A stretch of DNA of 64,000 bases from Chryseobacterium gotjawalense (GTDB lineage: Bacteria > Bacteroidota > Bacteroidia > Flavobacteriales > Weeksellaceae). The stretch spans positions 682,001 through 746,000 of the forward strand of contig NZ_CP124855.1 of assembly GCF_030012525.1 (NCBI RefSeq), written 5' to 3'. The notes beneath the pieces are model-generated. The model saw only the letters and a list, made by a program, of their open reading frames with translations. It searched no databases and was not told the origin of the DNA. Below are positions 37,361 to 46,794 of this stretch, piece after piece. Made by a program: the position numbers and the translations under genes. Positions within the stretch are counted from its first letter, which is position 1. The number at the start of each line of letters is the position of its first letter.

Positions 37361-37501
37361 TAATTAAAAATTAGGTAATAAGAGCACAAATTTACAAAAA
37401 TTAAAAGAATCTTGAAGAGGCGTTTTATGATTTATGTCATAATGAAATCCAATCCGGTCAAAGTTTTATCTTTGTGGCAAATTATTTGCAAAAGGAAACT
37501 C

Positions 37502-38269
37502 ATGAAAAAGATCTTAGTACTATTTGGACTTTTATTTCTCACGCTCGGCAACGCACAGAAATTGCAGAACATCATGTCTGGTGAGGTTTTGCGTTACCGG
37601 ATTCACTATGGAATTTTGAATGCGGGAACAGCCAGTTTAACGACTTTAAAAACAACATACAAAGGACAACCTCATTATTACGTTAAAGGTTATGGCAAAA
37701 CAACCGGTGCTGTACGTGCCTTTTTTAAAGTAGAAGATAATTACGAAAGTTTTATCAACTATAACACGGGCTTACCAAGTTTTTACGTGAGAGACGTGAA
37801 AGAAGGCAATTATACCCAACATTATGAAACTGTTTTTAACCATAATAATCAGACCCTGCTTTTGACTGATAAAGAAAAAAACACCACCCAATCTTTAAAA
37901 TCGGTTTCAGGAGTTCAAGATATGTTGTCGGCTTTTTATTATTTGCGAAGTCTTGACGATAGCGAGCTAAAAGTCGGAAGTGTGAAAAAACTCAATGTTT
38001 GGATAGATGATGAAATGTTTCCTTTCCAGTTAAAAGTTGTGGGCGCAGAAAACATCAAAACAAAATTCGGCTGGATCAACAGTCTGAAAATCGTTCCTCA
38101 GGTCATCAGCGGAAGGGTTTTTAAGGATAAAGAAGGGGTGACGCTTTGGGTAAGCAACGACAGAAACCATATTCCTCTTGCCATCAAAGCAGAATTAGCA
38201 GTTGGCTCTCTGAAAGCTGATATCGATTCTTTCTCGAATGTAAAATATCCGCTCAATTTTTCAAATTAA
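37502..38269 (+). CDS. DUF3108 domain-containing exported protein
   Basis: 255 residues from the ATG at 37502, which opens a signal peptide (MKKILVLFGLLFLTLGNAQ); an upstream in-frame start would add 30 residues without homology. The DUF3108 domain covers nearly the whole mature protein (GEVLRYRIHYGILNAGTAS, VSGVQDMLSAFYYLRS). The family is predicted to adopt a lipid- or polymer-related beta fold in the periplasm; function unknown. A -7 box TATCTTTG is at 37467-37474, so the leader is about 20-25 bases. Ends at a terminator. Confidence 0.85.
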   Translation: MKKILVLFGLLFLTLGNAQKLQNIMSGEVLRYRIHYGILNAGTASLTTLKTTYKGQPHYYVKGYGKTTGAVRAFFKVEDNYESFINYNTGLPSFYVRDVKEGNYTQHYETVFNHNNQTLLLTDKEKNTTQSLKSVSGVQDMLSAFYYLRSLDDSELKVGSVKKLNVWIDDEMFPFQLKVVGAENIKTKFGWINSLKIVPQVISGRVFKDKEGVTLWVSNDRNHIPLAIKAELAVGSLKADIDSFSNVKYPLNFSN

Positions 38270-38293
38270 ATACGGGAGATTTTCTTTATGAAT

Positions 38294-38328
38294 TAAATAA
38301 ACGGATTGTGGTTCGTTTATTTTTTTGA
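38294..38328 (+). terminator. Terminator of the DUF3108 gene
   Basis: Stem AAATAAACG / CGTTTATTT followed by a long T run. Confidence 0.8.
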
Positions 38329-38388
38329 TTTTTTTTAAACTCATGTAACATTATCCCGGTTTCCGTTGTCTTATTTGTAAACTATTAA

Positions 38389-40815
38389 ATGAAATTTAAA
38401 TTCGCCGCATTCCTGCTTTTATTTTCTTTTTTAAAGATCTATTCGCAAAAGGTAGAAAAAGACAGCATCTCCAGAAAGAAGATTACGCTCATCAAAATAA
38501 ACGACGCCCCAAAAATCGATGGGATTCTGGATGAAGAAATCTGGAAAAATGCTCCTGTGGCGGAAAATTTTATCGAAAGAAATCCTACCAATGGAAAACC
38601 GGAATCGCCGGATTTCAAAACAACAGTAAAAGTTCTTTATGACGACACCGGAATTTATTTCGGCGCTACGATGATCGATCCACATCCTGAGAATATTCAA
38701 AAACAACTGGCAGAACGCGACGATATCGGCAATGATGATGTTTTCGGAATCTCTATTAATGGGTATGATGACCATCAGCAAGCAATGCTTTTTCTGATTC
38801 AAGCCTCCGGTGTGCAAGCTGATGCTAAAATTATATCTAATGCAAATGATGATTTTTCGTGGAATGCCGTTTGGTTTTCTGCCGTTAAGATTAATGAAAA
38901 CGGATGGACTGTTGAAATCAAAATTCCTTATTCAGAACTGCGTTTTCCAAAGAAGGATGTCCAAACCTGGGGAATTAATTTTATCCGAATGATCCAAAAA
39001 ACCAGACAAAATTTAACCTGGAATTTCGTTGATAACAAAAAAGCAACTTATTTAATGTACGACGGGATTGTAGAAGGAATCCAGAATATTCAACCTCCTT
39101 TAAGATTGTCATTGACCCCTTATTTTTCTACTTATTTTAATCATTTTAATGGAAAATCCACGGCCAACTTTAATGGCGGAATGGATATTAAATACGGAAT
39201 TAATGATGCCTTTACCTTTGACATGACTTTGATTCCAGATTTTGGACAAACCAGTTTTGACAATTCTATTTTAAATTTAGGCCCATTTGAGCAGCAGTTT
39301 GAAGAGCAACGTTCATTTTTCACCGAAGGAACAGAACTTTTCAACAAAGGAAATCTTTTTTATTCCCGAAGAATTGGTGGTCATCCTTCTGTGTATCCCG
39401 AAACTTCAGTTGACGAAAAAGTCACTGAATATCCTTCTAAAGTGAAATTATTTAATGCTTTCAAGATTTCCGGAAGAACGAATAAAGGTCTCGGAATCGG
39501 ATTCTTCAACGGTATCACTGAAAAAATGGAAGCCCAGATCCTGAATGAAAAAACGGGTGAAACCCGAAACGAAGTCGTGGAACCATGGACAAATTATAAT
39601 GTTTTGGTGCTGGATCAAAGGTTTCATGAGAACTCTTCTGTAACTTTAGTCAACACCAATGTTGTTCGAGACGGCAATTTCCGGGATGCCAATTCTACGG
39701 CTTTCCTGTGGAATATTAATGATAAAAAGAATATCTACAATTATTATGGAGCCATCAAAGGAAGTTGGGTGATGGATGACGGAACAAAATTCGGGTCTCG
39801 AGGTCAAGCCGGTTTCGCAAAAAATTCCGGAAAAAACAGATTTAGTTTTGATGGTAATTATGTTACTAAAAATTGGGACATCAATGATTTAGGGTTTTCC
39901 ACTTCCACCAACTTCGCGAATTACAATTCTTATTACGGTTATCGAATTCTGGAACCAACCAAGAAATTCAATAATATTTATCTCAACTTTAATGTTAATT
40001 ATTACCACCGGTTAGCGCCGTATTTATTTACCAATTTGGTCATTAATCATAATAATCAGTTTACGAATAAGAATTTCAGAAGCTACGGCGGCGGTTTTGA
40101 ATTGACGCCTTTCGGTGAAAATGACATCTATGAACCGCGAACAGCCGGCCGTTTTATGAAAAAACCAACCTATTTAAACACCTGGATCTGGACCGAAAGT
40201 GACAGCCGAAAAAAGTTTCAGTATAATTTAAACTTTGATTATTATGCTTATAACGAAAAAGGACGAAATCTTGTAAGTCCATCATTCTATTTCAGATATC
40301 GGTTCTCCGATCAGTTCAGTACTGTCTGGAGGTTCAATCCTTCTTTCAGCAATAATGAAACTGGTTTTGCCGGAAAAGAAGGCACCGAAATTTACATGGG
40401 AAAAAGACAACGTAATACGTATGAAAACAGTTTGACTTCGCAATATACTTTTAATGATAAAATGTCTCTTTCATTAGCGTTTCGACATTATTACTCAGAT
40501 GTTACCTATAAAAGTTTCTTTACTTTGAATGAGGACGGGACTTTAACATCAACCAGTCAATTTAATAAAAATCTGAATGGGACTTATAATTCCTGGAATG
40601 TAGATTTGCGCTATTCATGGTGGTTTGCACCGGGAAGTCAACTTACTTTAATGTACAGAAATGCCGTGGACGATTATTTGGGAATTTCGAGAATGAAGTT
40701 TAAAGATAATTTCAACACTTTATTTAATGAACCGATGGTCAATAATATTTCTTTGAAATTAACCTACTATCTCGATTACAATCAGGCAAAACACTGGTTT
40801 AAAAAGAAAGGTTAA
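38389..40815 (+). CDS. DUF5916 outer-membrane protein with CBM9-like domain
   Basis: 808 residues. A signal peptide (about 1-19, ending LKIYSQ) is followed by a carbohydrate-binding module family 9-like domain (about 35-230: KIDGILDEEIWKNAP, DDVFGISINGYDDHQQAML written in part as DDVFGISI) and a DUF5916 C-terminal region rich in alternating aromatic strands consistent with a beta-barrel. It should sit in the outer membrane and may bind saccharides; activity unknown. Monocistronic; converges with pheS on a bidirectional terminator. Confidence 0.85.
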   Translation: MKFKFAAFLLLFSFLKIYSQKVEKDSISRKKITLIKINDAPKIDGILDEEIWKNAPVAENFIERNPTNGKPESPDFKTTVKVLYDDTGIYFGATMIDPHPENIQKQLAERDDIGNDDVFGISINGYDDHQQAMLFLIQASGVQADAKIISNANDDFSWNAVWFSAVKINENGWTVEIKIPYSELRFPKKDVQTWGINFIRMIQKTRQNLTWNFVDNKKATYLMYDGIVEGIQNIQPPLRLSLTPYFSTYFNHFNGKSTANFNGGMDIKYGINDAFTFDMTLIPDFGQTSFDNSILNLGPFEQQFEEQRSFFTEGTELFNKGNLFYSRRIGGHPSVYPETSVDEKVTEYPSKVKLFNAFKISGRTNKGLGIGFFNGITEKMEAQILNEKTGETRNEVVEPWTNYNVLVLDQRFHENSSVTLVNTNVVRDGNFRDANSTAFLWNINDKKNIYNYYGAIKGSWVMDDGTKFGSRGQAGFAKNSGKNRFSFDGNYVTKNWDINDLGFSTSTNFANYNSYYGYRILEPTKKFNNIYLNFNVNYYHRLAPYLFTNLVINHNNQFTNKNFRSYGGGFELTPFGENDIYEPRTAGRFMKKPTYLNTWIWTESDSRKKFQYNLNFDYYAYNEKGRNLVSPSFYFRYRFSDQFSTVWRFNPSFSNNETGFAGKEGTEIYMGKRQRNTYENSLTSQYTFNDKMSLSLAFRHYYSDVTYKSFFTLNEDGTLTSTSQFNKNLNGTYNSWNVDLRYSWWFAPGSQLTLMYRNAVDDYLGISRMKFKDNFNTLFNEPMVNNISLKLTYYLDYNQAKHWFKKKG

Positions 40816-40833
40816 TACTTACCTTTTTAAAAA

Positions 40834-40867
40834 TGAAAAAACTTCCAGATTATTCCGGAAGTTTTTC
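40834..40867. terminator. Bidirectional terminator between DUF5916 gene and pheS
   Basis: Stem AAAAACTTCC / GGAAGTTTTT with A run and T run flanking. Confidence 0.85.
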
Positions 40868-40918
40868 TATTTTATTTAAAGCCGATTCAAAGAGGAATCA
40901 ACTTCATTTTTTTCTTAA

Positions 40919-41929
40919 TTAAAGACTTTTAAACTGTTCCAGCATTCTTTTATCATTTTCAAAGAACATTCTGATGTCGCTCATTTGATACATCAGCATC
41001 GCGATTCTTTCGATTCCCATTCCGAAAGCGTAACCGGAATATTTATCAGCATCGATATTCACATTTGCCAAAACAGCAGGATCTACCATTCCACAACCCA
41101 TGATTTCTAACCAACCTGTTCCTTTGGTGATTCGGTAATCGGTCTCAGAGTTTAATCCCCAATAAACATCTACTTCCGCACTTGGTTCTGTGAAAGGAAA
41201 GTAAGAAGGTCTCAGTCTGATTTTCGATTTCCCGAAAAGTTCTGTGGTGAAATATTGAATGGTTTGTTTTAAATCGGCAAAACTTACATTCTGGTCAATA
41301 TACAAACCTTCGATCTGATGAAAAATACAGTGTGAACGGGAAGAAATCGCTTCATTTCTGAAAACCCGGCCGGGAGATAAAATTCTCATCGGCGGTTGAT
41401 TTTCTTCCATATAGCGGATTTGCACCGAAGAAGTATGTGTTCTTAACAGTAAATCAGGGTTGGTTTCGATGAAAAAAGTATCCTGCATATCTCTCGCCGG
41501 ATGGTATTCCGGAAGATTCAGCGCGGTGAAATTATGCCAGTCGTCTTCAATTTCCGGTCCGTCTGCAACAGCAAAACCAATCGATCTGAAGATTTCGATA
41601 ATTCTGTTTTTAACCAAATTAATGGGATGACGGGTTCCTAATTCCGACGGGAAACCCGGTTTGGTTAAATCATCTTTTTCAAAAAGAATGGTAGAAGTCG
41701 TGGCATTCTTTAAACCTTCCAGCTTCCCTTCTACAGCTTGTTTCAGCGTATTGATCTTTTGTCCGAATTCTTTTTTCTGTTCATTTGGAACTTCTTTGAA
41801 CTGCGCCAAAATATCATTGATAATTCCTTTCTTACCACTGAATTTGATGCGGAACTGTTCAATTTCATCTTTATTCGCTGAACTGAAATTTCCTACTTCA
41901 ACCAATAAGTCCTCAATCTTTTCTAACAT
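40919..41929 (-). CDS. pheS: Phenylalanyl-tRNA synthetase alpha subunit
   Basis: 336 residues, standard length. An N-terminal coiled-coil tRNA-binding part (residues 1-90) precedes the class II catalytic domain: motif 2 in [21 protein letters not shown] and motif 3 in [14 protein letters not shown]. It pairs with PheT (not in this window) to charge tRNA-Phe. A -7 box TATTTTTG lies at 41952-41959 on the minus strand, 22 bases before the ATG, without a clear -33 box. Not linked to pheT here, as is usual in Bacteroidota. Confidence 0.96.
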   Translation of the reverse strand: MLEKIEDLLVEVGNFSSANKDEIEQFRIKFSGKKGIINDILAQFKEVPNEQKKEFGQKINTLKQAVEGKLEGLKNATTSTILFEKDDLTKPGFPSELGTRHPINLVKNRIIEIFRSIGFAVADGPEIEDDWHNFTALNLPEYHPARDMQDTFFIETNPDLLLRTHTSSVQIRYMEENQPPMRILSPGRVFRNEAISSRSHCIFHQIEGLYIDQNVSFADLKQTIQYFTTELFGKSKIRLRPSYFPFTEPSAEVDVYWGLNSETDYRITKGTGWLEIMGCGMVDPAVLANVNIDADKYSGYAFGMGIERIAMLMYQMSDIRMFFENDKRMLEQFKSL

Positions 41930-42153
41930 TTGATTTTAATATAAGTGAGTGCAAAAATACGATTTTTCGTTTAAAATCAGGTAGCGGTTTTAGACTAAAA
42001 TTTCAAACTGCAGAATCTTTGAGCTACGAATCCGCCAATATGTTGAAATTTGCGGGAAAATTTTTGAAAAGCGTTCCGTTCCAAAACATCATCAACTTTT
42101 GGTAAAAGTTGTAAAGCAGTTGTACGTATTCATGAATTCGTGGCTTGCCAAAT

Positions 42154-42726
42154 TTATTTTATAAATTCTAAAAACTGCTCAATCGCTTTTTTACGGTGGC
42201 TGATTTTATTTTTATCTTCTGCTTTCATTTCCGCAAAAGTAATTTCGTAATTATCCGGAATAAAAATCGGGTCGTAACCAAACCCTTTTTCACCGCGGAC
42301 TTCTTTGGTTAGATTGCCATAAACCCTGCCTTCAAAATAGTTTGTGCCGGTTTCGTCAACCAAACACATTACCGTTACGAAATACGCTTTTCGGTTTTTC
42401 TGGTCCTTCATTTCCTCTAAAACTTTCGCCATATTCTTCGCAAAATCATGATTTCCAGCGTATCGGGCAGAATAAATCCCTGGTCTTCCATCCAAGGATT
42501 CAACGACTAAACCAGAATCATCTCCCAAACTTGGTTTCCCTGTTTTGTTAAAACAATATTGAGCTTTAATTAAAGCATTGGCGTGAAAAGTATCTCCGTC
42601 TTCCACAATTTCGTCATGAATATCATAATCGGTGAGCGAAGTCACGGTGAAATTTTCACCTAATATCTGTTGAATTTCTTCTTTTTTGTGTGCGTTGTGC
42701 GTTGCGATAAGGATTTCCTTTTTCAT
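42154..42726 (-). CDS. rdgB: RdgB/HAM1-family non-canonical purine NTP pyrophosphatase
   Basis: 190 residues from the ATG at 42726, which gives MKKEILIATHNAHKKEEI. The family signatures SLGDDSGLVVESLDGRPG, ARYAG, EKGFGYDPIFIP and the terminal SHRKKA are intact. The enzyme hydrolyses dITP, dXTP and ITP to monophosphates, keeping deaminated purines out of DNA and RNA. A longer frame upstream has no homology. The CPBP protease gene lies upstream on the same strand. Confidence 0.95.
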   Translation of the reverse strand: MKKEILIATHNAHKKEEIQQILGENFTVTSLTDYDIHDEIVEDGDTFHANALIKAQYCFNKTGKPSLGDDSGLVVESLDGRPGIYSARYAGNHDFAKNMAKVLEEMKDQKNRKAYFVTVMCLVDETGTNYFEGRVYGNLTKEVRGEKGFGYDPIFIPDNYEITFAEMKAEDKNKISHRKKAIEQFLEFIK

Positions 42727-42794
42727 AAATAATGGGTAATGAGCGATGAGTAATATTAAGACCTGATGATGAACTTTAAATTTTTTAAAGCCGA

Positions 42795-43628
42795 TTAATT
42801 TTCGTTGTAATGAACACGGTATTTTTTGGTAAACAGAAAATAGAAAGTGGAAAAAAGTACGATTCCGACAGCCAAAATGAGCCATTCTGAAACTTTAAAA
42901 GTATCTGCGAAACTTTCTGTTTCATTATAAAAAATTAAAACCGAGGAGATTAAATTATTGAAAGCGTGCAAAAGAATCGGCAAAAGAAGTGATTTTGTTT
43001 TATCATAAACCAAACCTAAAACACATCCCAACAAAACCGCACCTACAAATTGCCAGGGATTCATATGAACCAATCCGAAAACTACGGCAGAAATAATGAT
43101 TGCCATTTTGGGTTTCAATCCTTTATTAATGAGCCCTTTCTGTATTATTCCGCGGAAAATAATTTCTTCGAATATCGGTGCCATGATGACGGCAAGGATA
43201 ATCAAGGTGGCTTTGTCATTGCTCATCTGATCCATTAATCTCGAAAAATATTTGTAATACTCACCGAAGAAAGGTCCTGTAGTTGGAATTTGCGAGGTTA
43301 TAAATTCGGCAATAAACATCATTCCGAGCATCATCGGAAAAATCAAAAGATAGGTCACCAAATTAGTCCGTGAAAAATTGAAATTCAGTTTTTTTCCTGT
43401 GCTTGGCCGACATACAAAATAATCGAAGGCAAAAATCGCTGATAAAAATCCCGCTGCGTTGGTTAGTAATAAGTAATAATCCTGGTACTGCATATTGACA
43501 TTAAAAACGAACATCGATATGACATTTAACATTGACATAAAGAAACTTCCTGCCAAAAAACCACCCACCAAAGCAAGAACTCCCCTACCATCAAAAATGA
43601 ATTTTTTCCAAACCGGTTTTTCTTCCAT
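42795..43628 (-). CDS. CPBP-family (CAAX/Abi) intramembrane glutamic endopeptidase
   Basis: 277 residues from the ATG at 43628; an upstream frame adds 37 unconserved residues. Eight or so membrane helices hold the three conserved motifs: IFEEIIFRG (catalytic Glu-Glu, Arg), FGLVHMNPW (His) and LLHAFNN (His/Asn). Members are Rce1-like proteases; in bacteria roles range from bacteriocin self-immunity to membrane-protein processing, not resolvable here. A -7 box TATCTTTG lies at 43645-43652 (minus). Confidence 0.88.
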   Translation of the reverse strand: MEEKPVWKKFIFDGRGVLALVGGFLAGSFFMSMLNVISMFVFNVNMQYQDYYLLLTNAAGFLSAIFAFDYFVCRPSTGKKLNFNFSRTNLVTYLLIFPMMLGMMFIAEFITSQIPTTGPFFGEYYKYFSRLMDQMSNDKATLIILAVIMAPIFEEIIFRGIIQKGLINKGLKPKMAIIISAVVFGLVHMNPWQFVGAVLLGCVLGLVYDKTKSLLLPILLHAFNNLISSVLIFYNETESFADTFKVSEWLILAVGIVLFSTFYFLFTKKYRVHYNEN

Positions 43629-43781
43629 GAATTTTTTATTTGGGCAAAGATAAATCTTTAAATAAAAACCTTTGAGGTTCCTCTGTTTATTTCTGTTCAA
43701 AAAATTCGAACGCCGTAAAAAGAATTTCCACATTTTCATTTTCGGTAAAAAAAAGCGATTTTTGCAGTCTCAAATTTAATT

Positions 43782-45377
43782 ATGTCAGATCTACTCAAAG
43801 AAATAGGAAAAAGAAAAACCTTCGGAATTATCGCTCACCCCGATGCCGGAAAAACCACACTTACAGAAAAGCTCTTGCTTTTTGGAGGTGCAATTCAGGA
43901 AGCCGGCGCGGTAAAATCGAATAAAATTAAGAAAGGGGCAACTTCCGATTTCATGGAGATCGAAAGACAGAGAGGGATTTCCGTGGCAACTTCCGTCTTG
44001 GCATTTGAATACAAGGGTCACAAAATCAATATTTTAGACACGCCAGGTCACAAGGATTTCGCAGAAGATACCTACCGAACTTTAACGGCGGTGGATTCTG
44101 TAATCGTCGTTATCGACGTTGCAAAAGGAGTTGAGGAACAAACCGAAAAATTGGTTCAGGTTTGTAGAATGCGGAATATCCCGATGATTGTTTTCATTAA
44201 TAAACTGGACCGTGAAGGAAAAGACGCTTTTGATTTATTGGATGAAGTGGAACAGAAATTGGGTTTAACCGTAGTTCCGCTTTCTTTGCCGATTGGTATG
44301 GGAGGGGATTTTCAGGGGATTTATAATATCTGGGAACATAATATTCAGTTATTTTTAGAAGAGAAAAAACAACGGGTTGGTGAAGCAATTAAGTTTGATG
44401 ACATCAATGATTCAAAAATCGATGAGACGATTGGTGAAAAAGCCGCGGCGACTTTAAGGGAAGAATTAGAACTGATTCGGGAAGTTTATCCGGAATTTAA
44501 CCGTGAAGATTATATGAACGGTGATTTACAACCGGTTTTCTTTGGATCAGCTTTAAATAATTTTGGAGTCCGCGAATTGTTGGATGCTTTTATCGAAATC
44601 GCACCAAATCCTCAACCAAAAGAAAGCGATACCAGAATCGTAAAACCGGAAGAAAAAGATTTCACCGGATTTATCTTTAAAATTCACGCCAATATGGATC
44701 CGAAACATCGTGACAGATTGGCTTTCGTGAAAATCGTTTCCGGTACTTTTAAAAGAAATGAAAATTATCTTTTGGTAAGAGAAAATAAAAAAATGAAATT
44801 TTCTTCTCCGAATGCGTTTTTCGCAGATAAAAAAGAAGTGGTTGACGAAAGTTTCCCGGGAGACATCGTGGGACTTCACGATACCGGAAATTTCAGAATT
44901 GGTGACACGTTGACCGGTGGTGAAAAAATGAGTTTCAAAGGAATTCCGAACTTTTCACCGGAACATTTCAGATACATTAATAATGATGATCCGTTAAAAG
45001 CGAAACAATTGGCCAAAGGAATCGACCAGCTGATGGACGAAGGTGTGGCTCAGCTGTTCACGCTGGACATGAATAACCGGAAAATCATCGGAACGGTTGG
45101 TGCGCTTCAGTATGAAGTTATTCAGTACCGTCTGGAACATGAATATGGTGCGAAATGTACGTATGAACCCCTTTCCATTCACAAAGCATGTTGGATTGAG
45201 GCCGATGAAAAATCAGAAGAATTCAAGGAATTTGCGCGTTTGAAACAGCGGTTTATGTGTAAGGATAAATACGGGCAACGCGTGTTTTTAGCCGATTCTT
45301 CTTTTACGATTCACATGACGCAGGAGAAATTCCCGAACGTGAAACTGCATTTTATCAGTGAATTTAAACAGGATTAA
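43782..45377 (+). CDS. prfC: Peptide chain release factor 3
   Basis: 531-residue translational GTPase that removes RF1/RF2 from ribosomes after termination. GTP motifs: G1 AHPDAGKTT, G2 RQRGISVATS, G3 DTPGHKDF, G4 NKLDRE. Domains II and III follow (about 280-530). Length is standard. Monocistronic, with a terminator after it. Confidence 0.97.
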   Translation: MSDLLKEIGKRKTFGIIAHPDAGKTTLTEKLLLFGGAIQEAGAVKSNKIKKGATSDFMEIERQRGISVATSVLAFEYKGHKINILDTPGHKDFAEDTYRTLTAVDSVIVVIDVAKGVEEQTEKLVQVCRMRNIPMIVFINKLDREGKDAFDLLDEVEQKLGLTVVPLSLPIGMGGDFQGIYNIWEHNIQLFLEEKKQRVGEAIKFDDINDSKIDETIGEKAAATLREELELIREVYPEFNREDYMNGDLQPVFFGSALNNFGVRELLDAFIEIAPNPQPKESDTRIVKPEEKDFTGFIFKIHANMDPKHRDRLAFVKIVSGTFKRNENYLLVRENKKMKFSSPNAFFADKKEVVDESFPGDIVGLHDTGNFRIGDTLTGGEKMSFKGIPNFSPEHFRYINNDDPLKAKQLAKGIDQLMDEGVAQLFTLDMNNRKIIGTVGALQYEVIQYRLEHEYGAKCTYEPLSIHKACWIEADEKSEEFKEFARLKQRFMCKDKYGQRVFLADSSFTIHMTQEKFPNVKLHFISEFKQD

Positions 45378-45419
45378 TTTGTAAACTTCTTGTAAATTAA
45401 TTTGCAAAATACAGATATA

Positions 45420-45450
45420 CAGTCACTTTATTCATTGGAGTGACTTTTTC
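45420..45450 (+). terminator. Terminator of prfC
   Basis: Stem AGTCACT / AGTGACT followed by TTTTTC. Confidence 0.7.
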
Positions 45451-45508
45451 TATTTTTAAAGGAATGCTATTTGATTACCTTGCACCGATTAAAATTTTAA
45501 AAATCAAA

Positions 45509-46654
45509 ATGAAAAAAATAGTTGCCAGCTTCATTCTTTTGTGTGCTTTAAGTTCTTGCAGCAAACAGGAATTTCAACAGACCACAGATTCATTTAAAAG
45601 AGCCGACAGTCTTTTTACAAAGGCCAACAAAGGTTTAAAAACCCTGGACTCCATTTCGAAAAGAGTTAATGATTCTGATGGAATTGCTAAAAAAGTTCTG
45701 ATTCCACAAATTGAAAAACAGACCAAAAGAATCGACAGCACGCTGAAATCCGGCAGTTGGAAAATGGATTCTATCAATAAAAGTATTTCAGAAATTACCA
45801 AAAATGTAAAAGTTGGAACCGACGTTGCGAAAACTTTAGATTCTGCAAATAAAGCGCTTCAAAATGGTGAAAACGCAATCTCAGTTTTAAGCAAAACGGC
45901 TGATAAAATTCTGAAAAGAACCCAAACCCAAAAAGCTGCTCCGCCATCAAAAACTGAAAATCAAAATTCAGAAAACAACCAAAAAAACACGGTTGTAATT
46001 CCGCCAAGAGGAGATAAATATCCTTTGGTAAAAACGGCGATATTGGAAATTCAGGTGGATAATATTTCTGAGGCAAAATCAGTTTTAAAACAGAAAATCC
46101 GGGAAAGCAATGCCGATCTGATTTCTGAAAAATTCAGTCAAAAAGAAGGATTTGAACGGGAATATATTACGGCGAAAGTTCCGCTGTATAATTTCGATAA
46201 TTTGGTTTCTAATCTATCCCATGAACTTGGACAACTGAAATCGAAATCTACAGAAAGTGAAGGAACCGATTATGTTTCCAGCCAGATGTGCAATATAGAA
46301 ATTACTTTAGTTCAGAAAGAATTAACTGCATCAAATCAAATAGTTGAGAATATACCCAATGAAAATTCTGATTCATTTGGTTCAAAATCTTCTTCAGCAT
46401 TTATGAGCGGTTTTAAAGTTCTTGGAGATCTGATGATTGCCATTCTACCCTTTTGGCCAGTCTTTATTATTGCCGGTTTAATTTTCTATTTTGTGAGGAG
46501 AAATAAGAAAAATAAAGAAGCAAAAATTATAGAAAACCAAACCAATTTTCCTGTACAAAAAACAGAAAGAACTACTCCACCGGAAACTGTAAAAAACAAT
46601 AATAATACAGATTCTGATGAGCCGGATTACTCGAAATATTTACCGAAGAACTGA
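45509..46654 (+). CDS. DUF4349 domain-containing lipoprotein
   Basis: 381 residues from the ATG at 45509, which opens a lipoprotein signal (MKKIVASFILLCALSSC, Cys17). Residues ~25-130 are helical and repeat-like, with a coiled-coil look. The DUF4349 domain (about 165-265: YPLVKTAILEIQVDN) is followed by a membrane helix (about 310-330) and a polar, cytoplasm-facing tail. An upstream in-frame ATG adds 23 residues but loses the signal. DUF4349 proteins are of unknown function, often linked to envelope stress. Monocistronic. Confidence 0.82.
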   Translation: MKKIVASFILLCALSSCSKQEFQQTTDSFKRADSLFTKANKGLKTLDSISKRVNDSDGIAKKVLIPQIEKQTKRIDSTLKSGSWKMDSINKSISEITKNVKVGTDVAKTLDSANKALQNGENAISVLSKTADKILKRTQTQKAAPPSKTENQNSENNQKNTVVIPPRGDKYPLVKTAILEIQVDNISEAKSVLKQKIRESNADLISEKFSQKEGFEREYITAKVPLYNFDNLVSNLSHELGQLKSKSTESEGTDYVSSQMCNIEITLVQKELTASNQIVENIPNENSDSFGSKSSSAFMSGFKVLGDLMIAILPFWPVFIIAGLIFYFVRRNKKNKEAKIIENQTNFPVQKTERTTPPETVKNNNNTDSDEPDYSKYLPKN

Positions 46655-46725
46655 TTTGGGTTACAGAAAATACCTGTGTGTTTTTAAACACAAATGACAC
46701 GAATTTTAAATTACAGTTAAAACAG

Positions 46726-46763
46726 AAAGGACGAAGAAATCAAATCTATTTCTCCGTCCTTTA
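46726..46763. terminator. Possible terminator between DUF4349 and DUF2891 genes
   Basis: Imperfect stem AAAGGACG / CGTCCTTT with mismatches inside; T content is weak on both strands. It lies between converging genes. Confidence 0.5.
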
Positions 46764-46794
46764 ATTGTGAATGAATTTGAAATTAAAACTCAAC

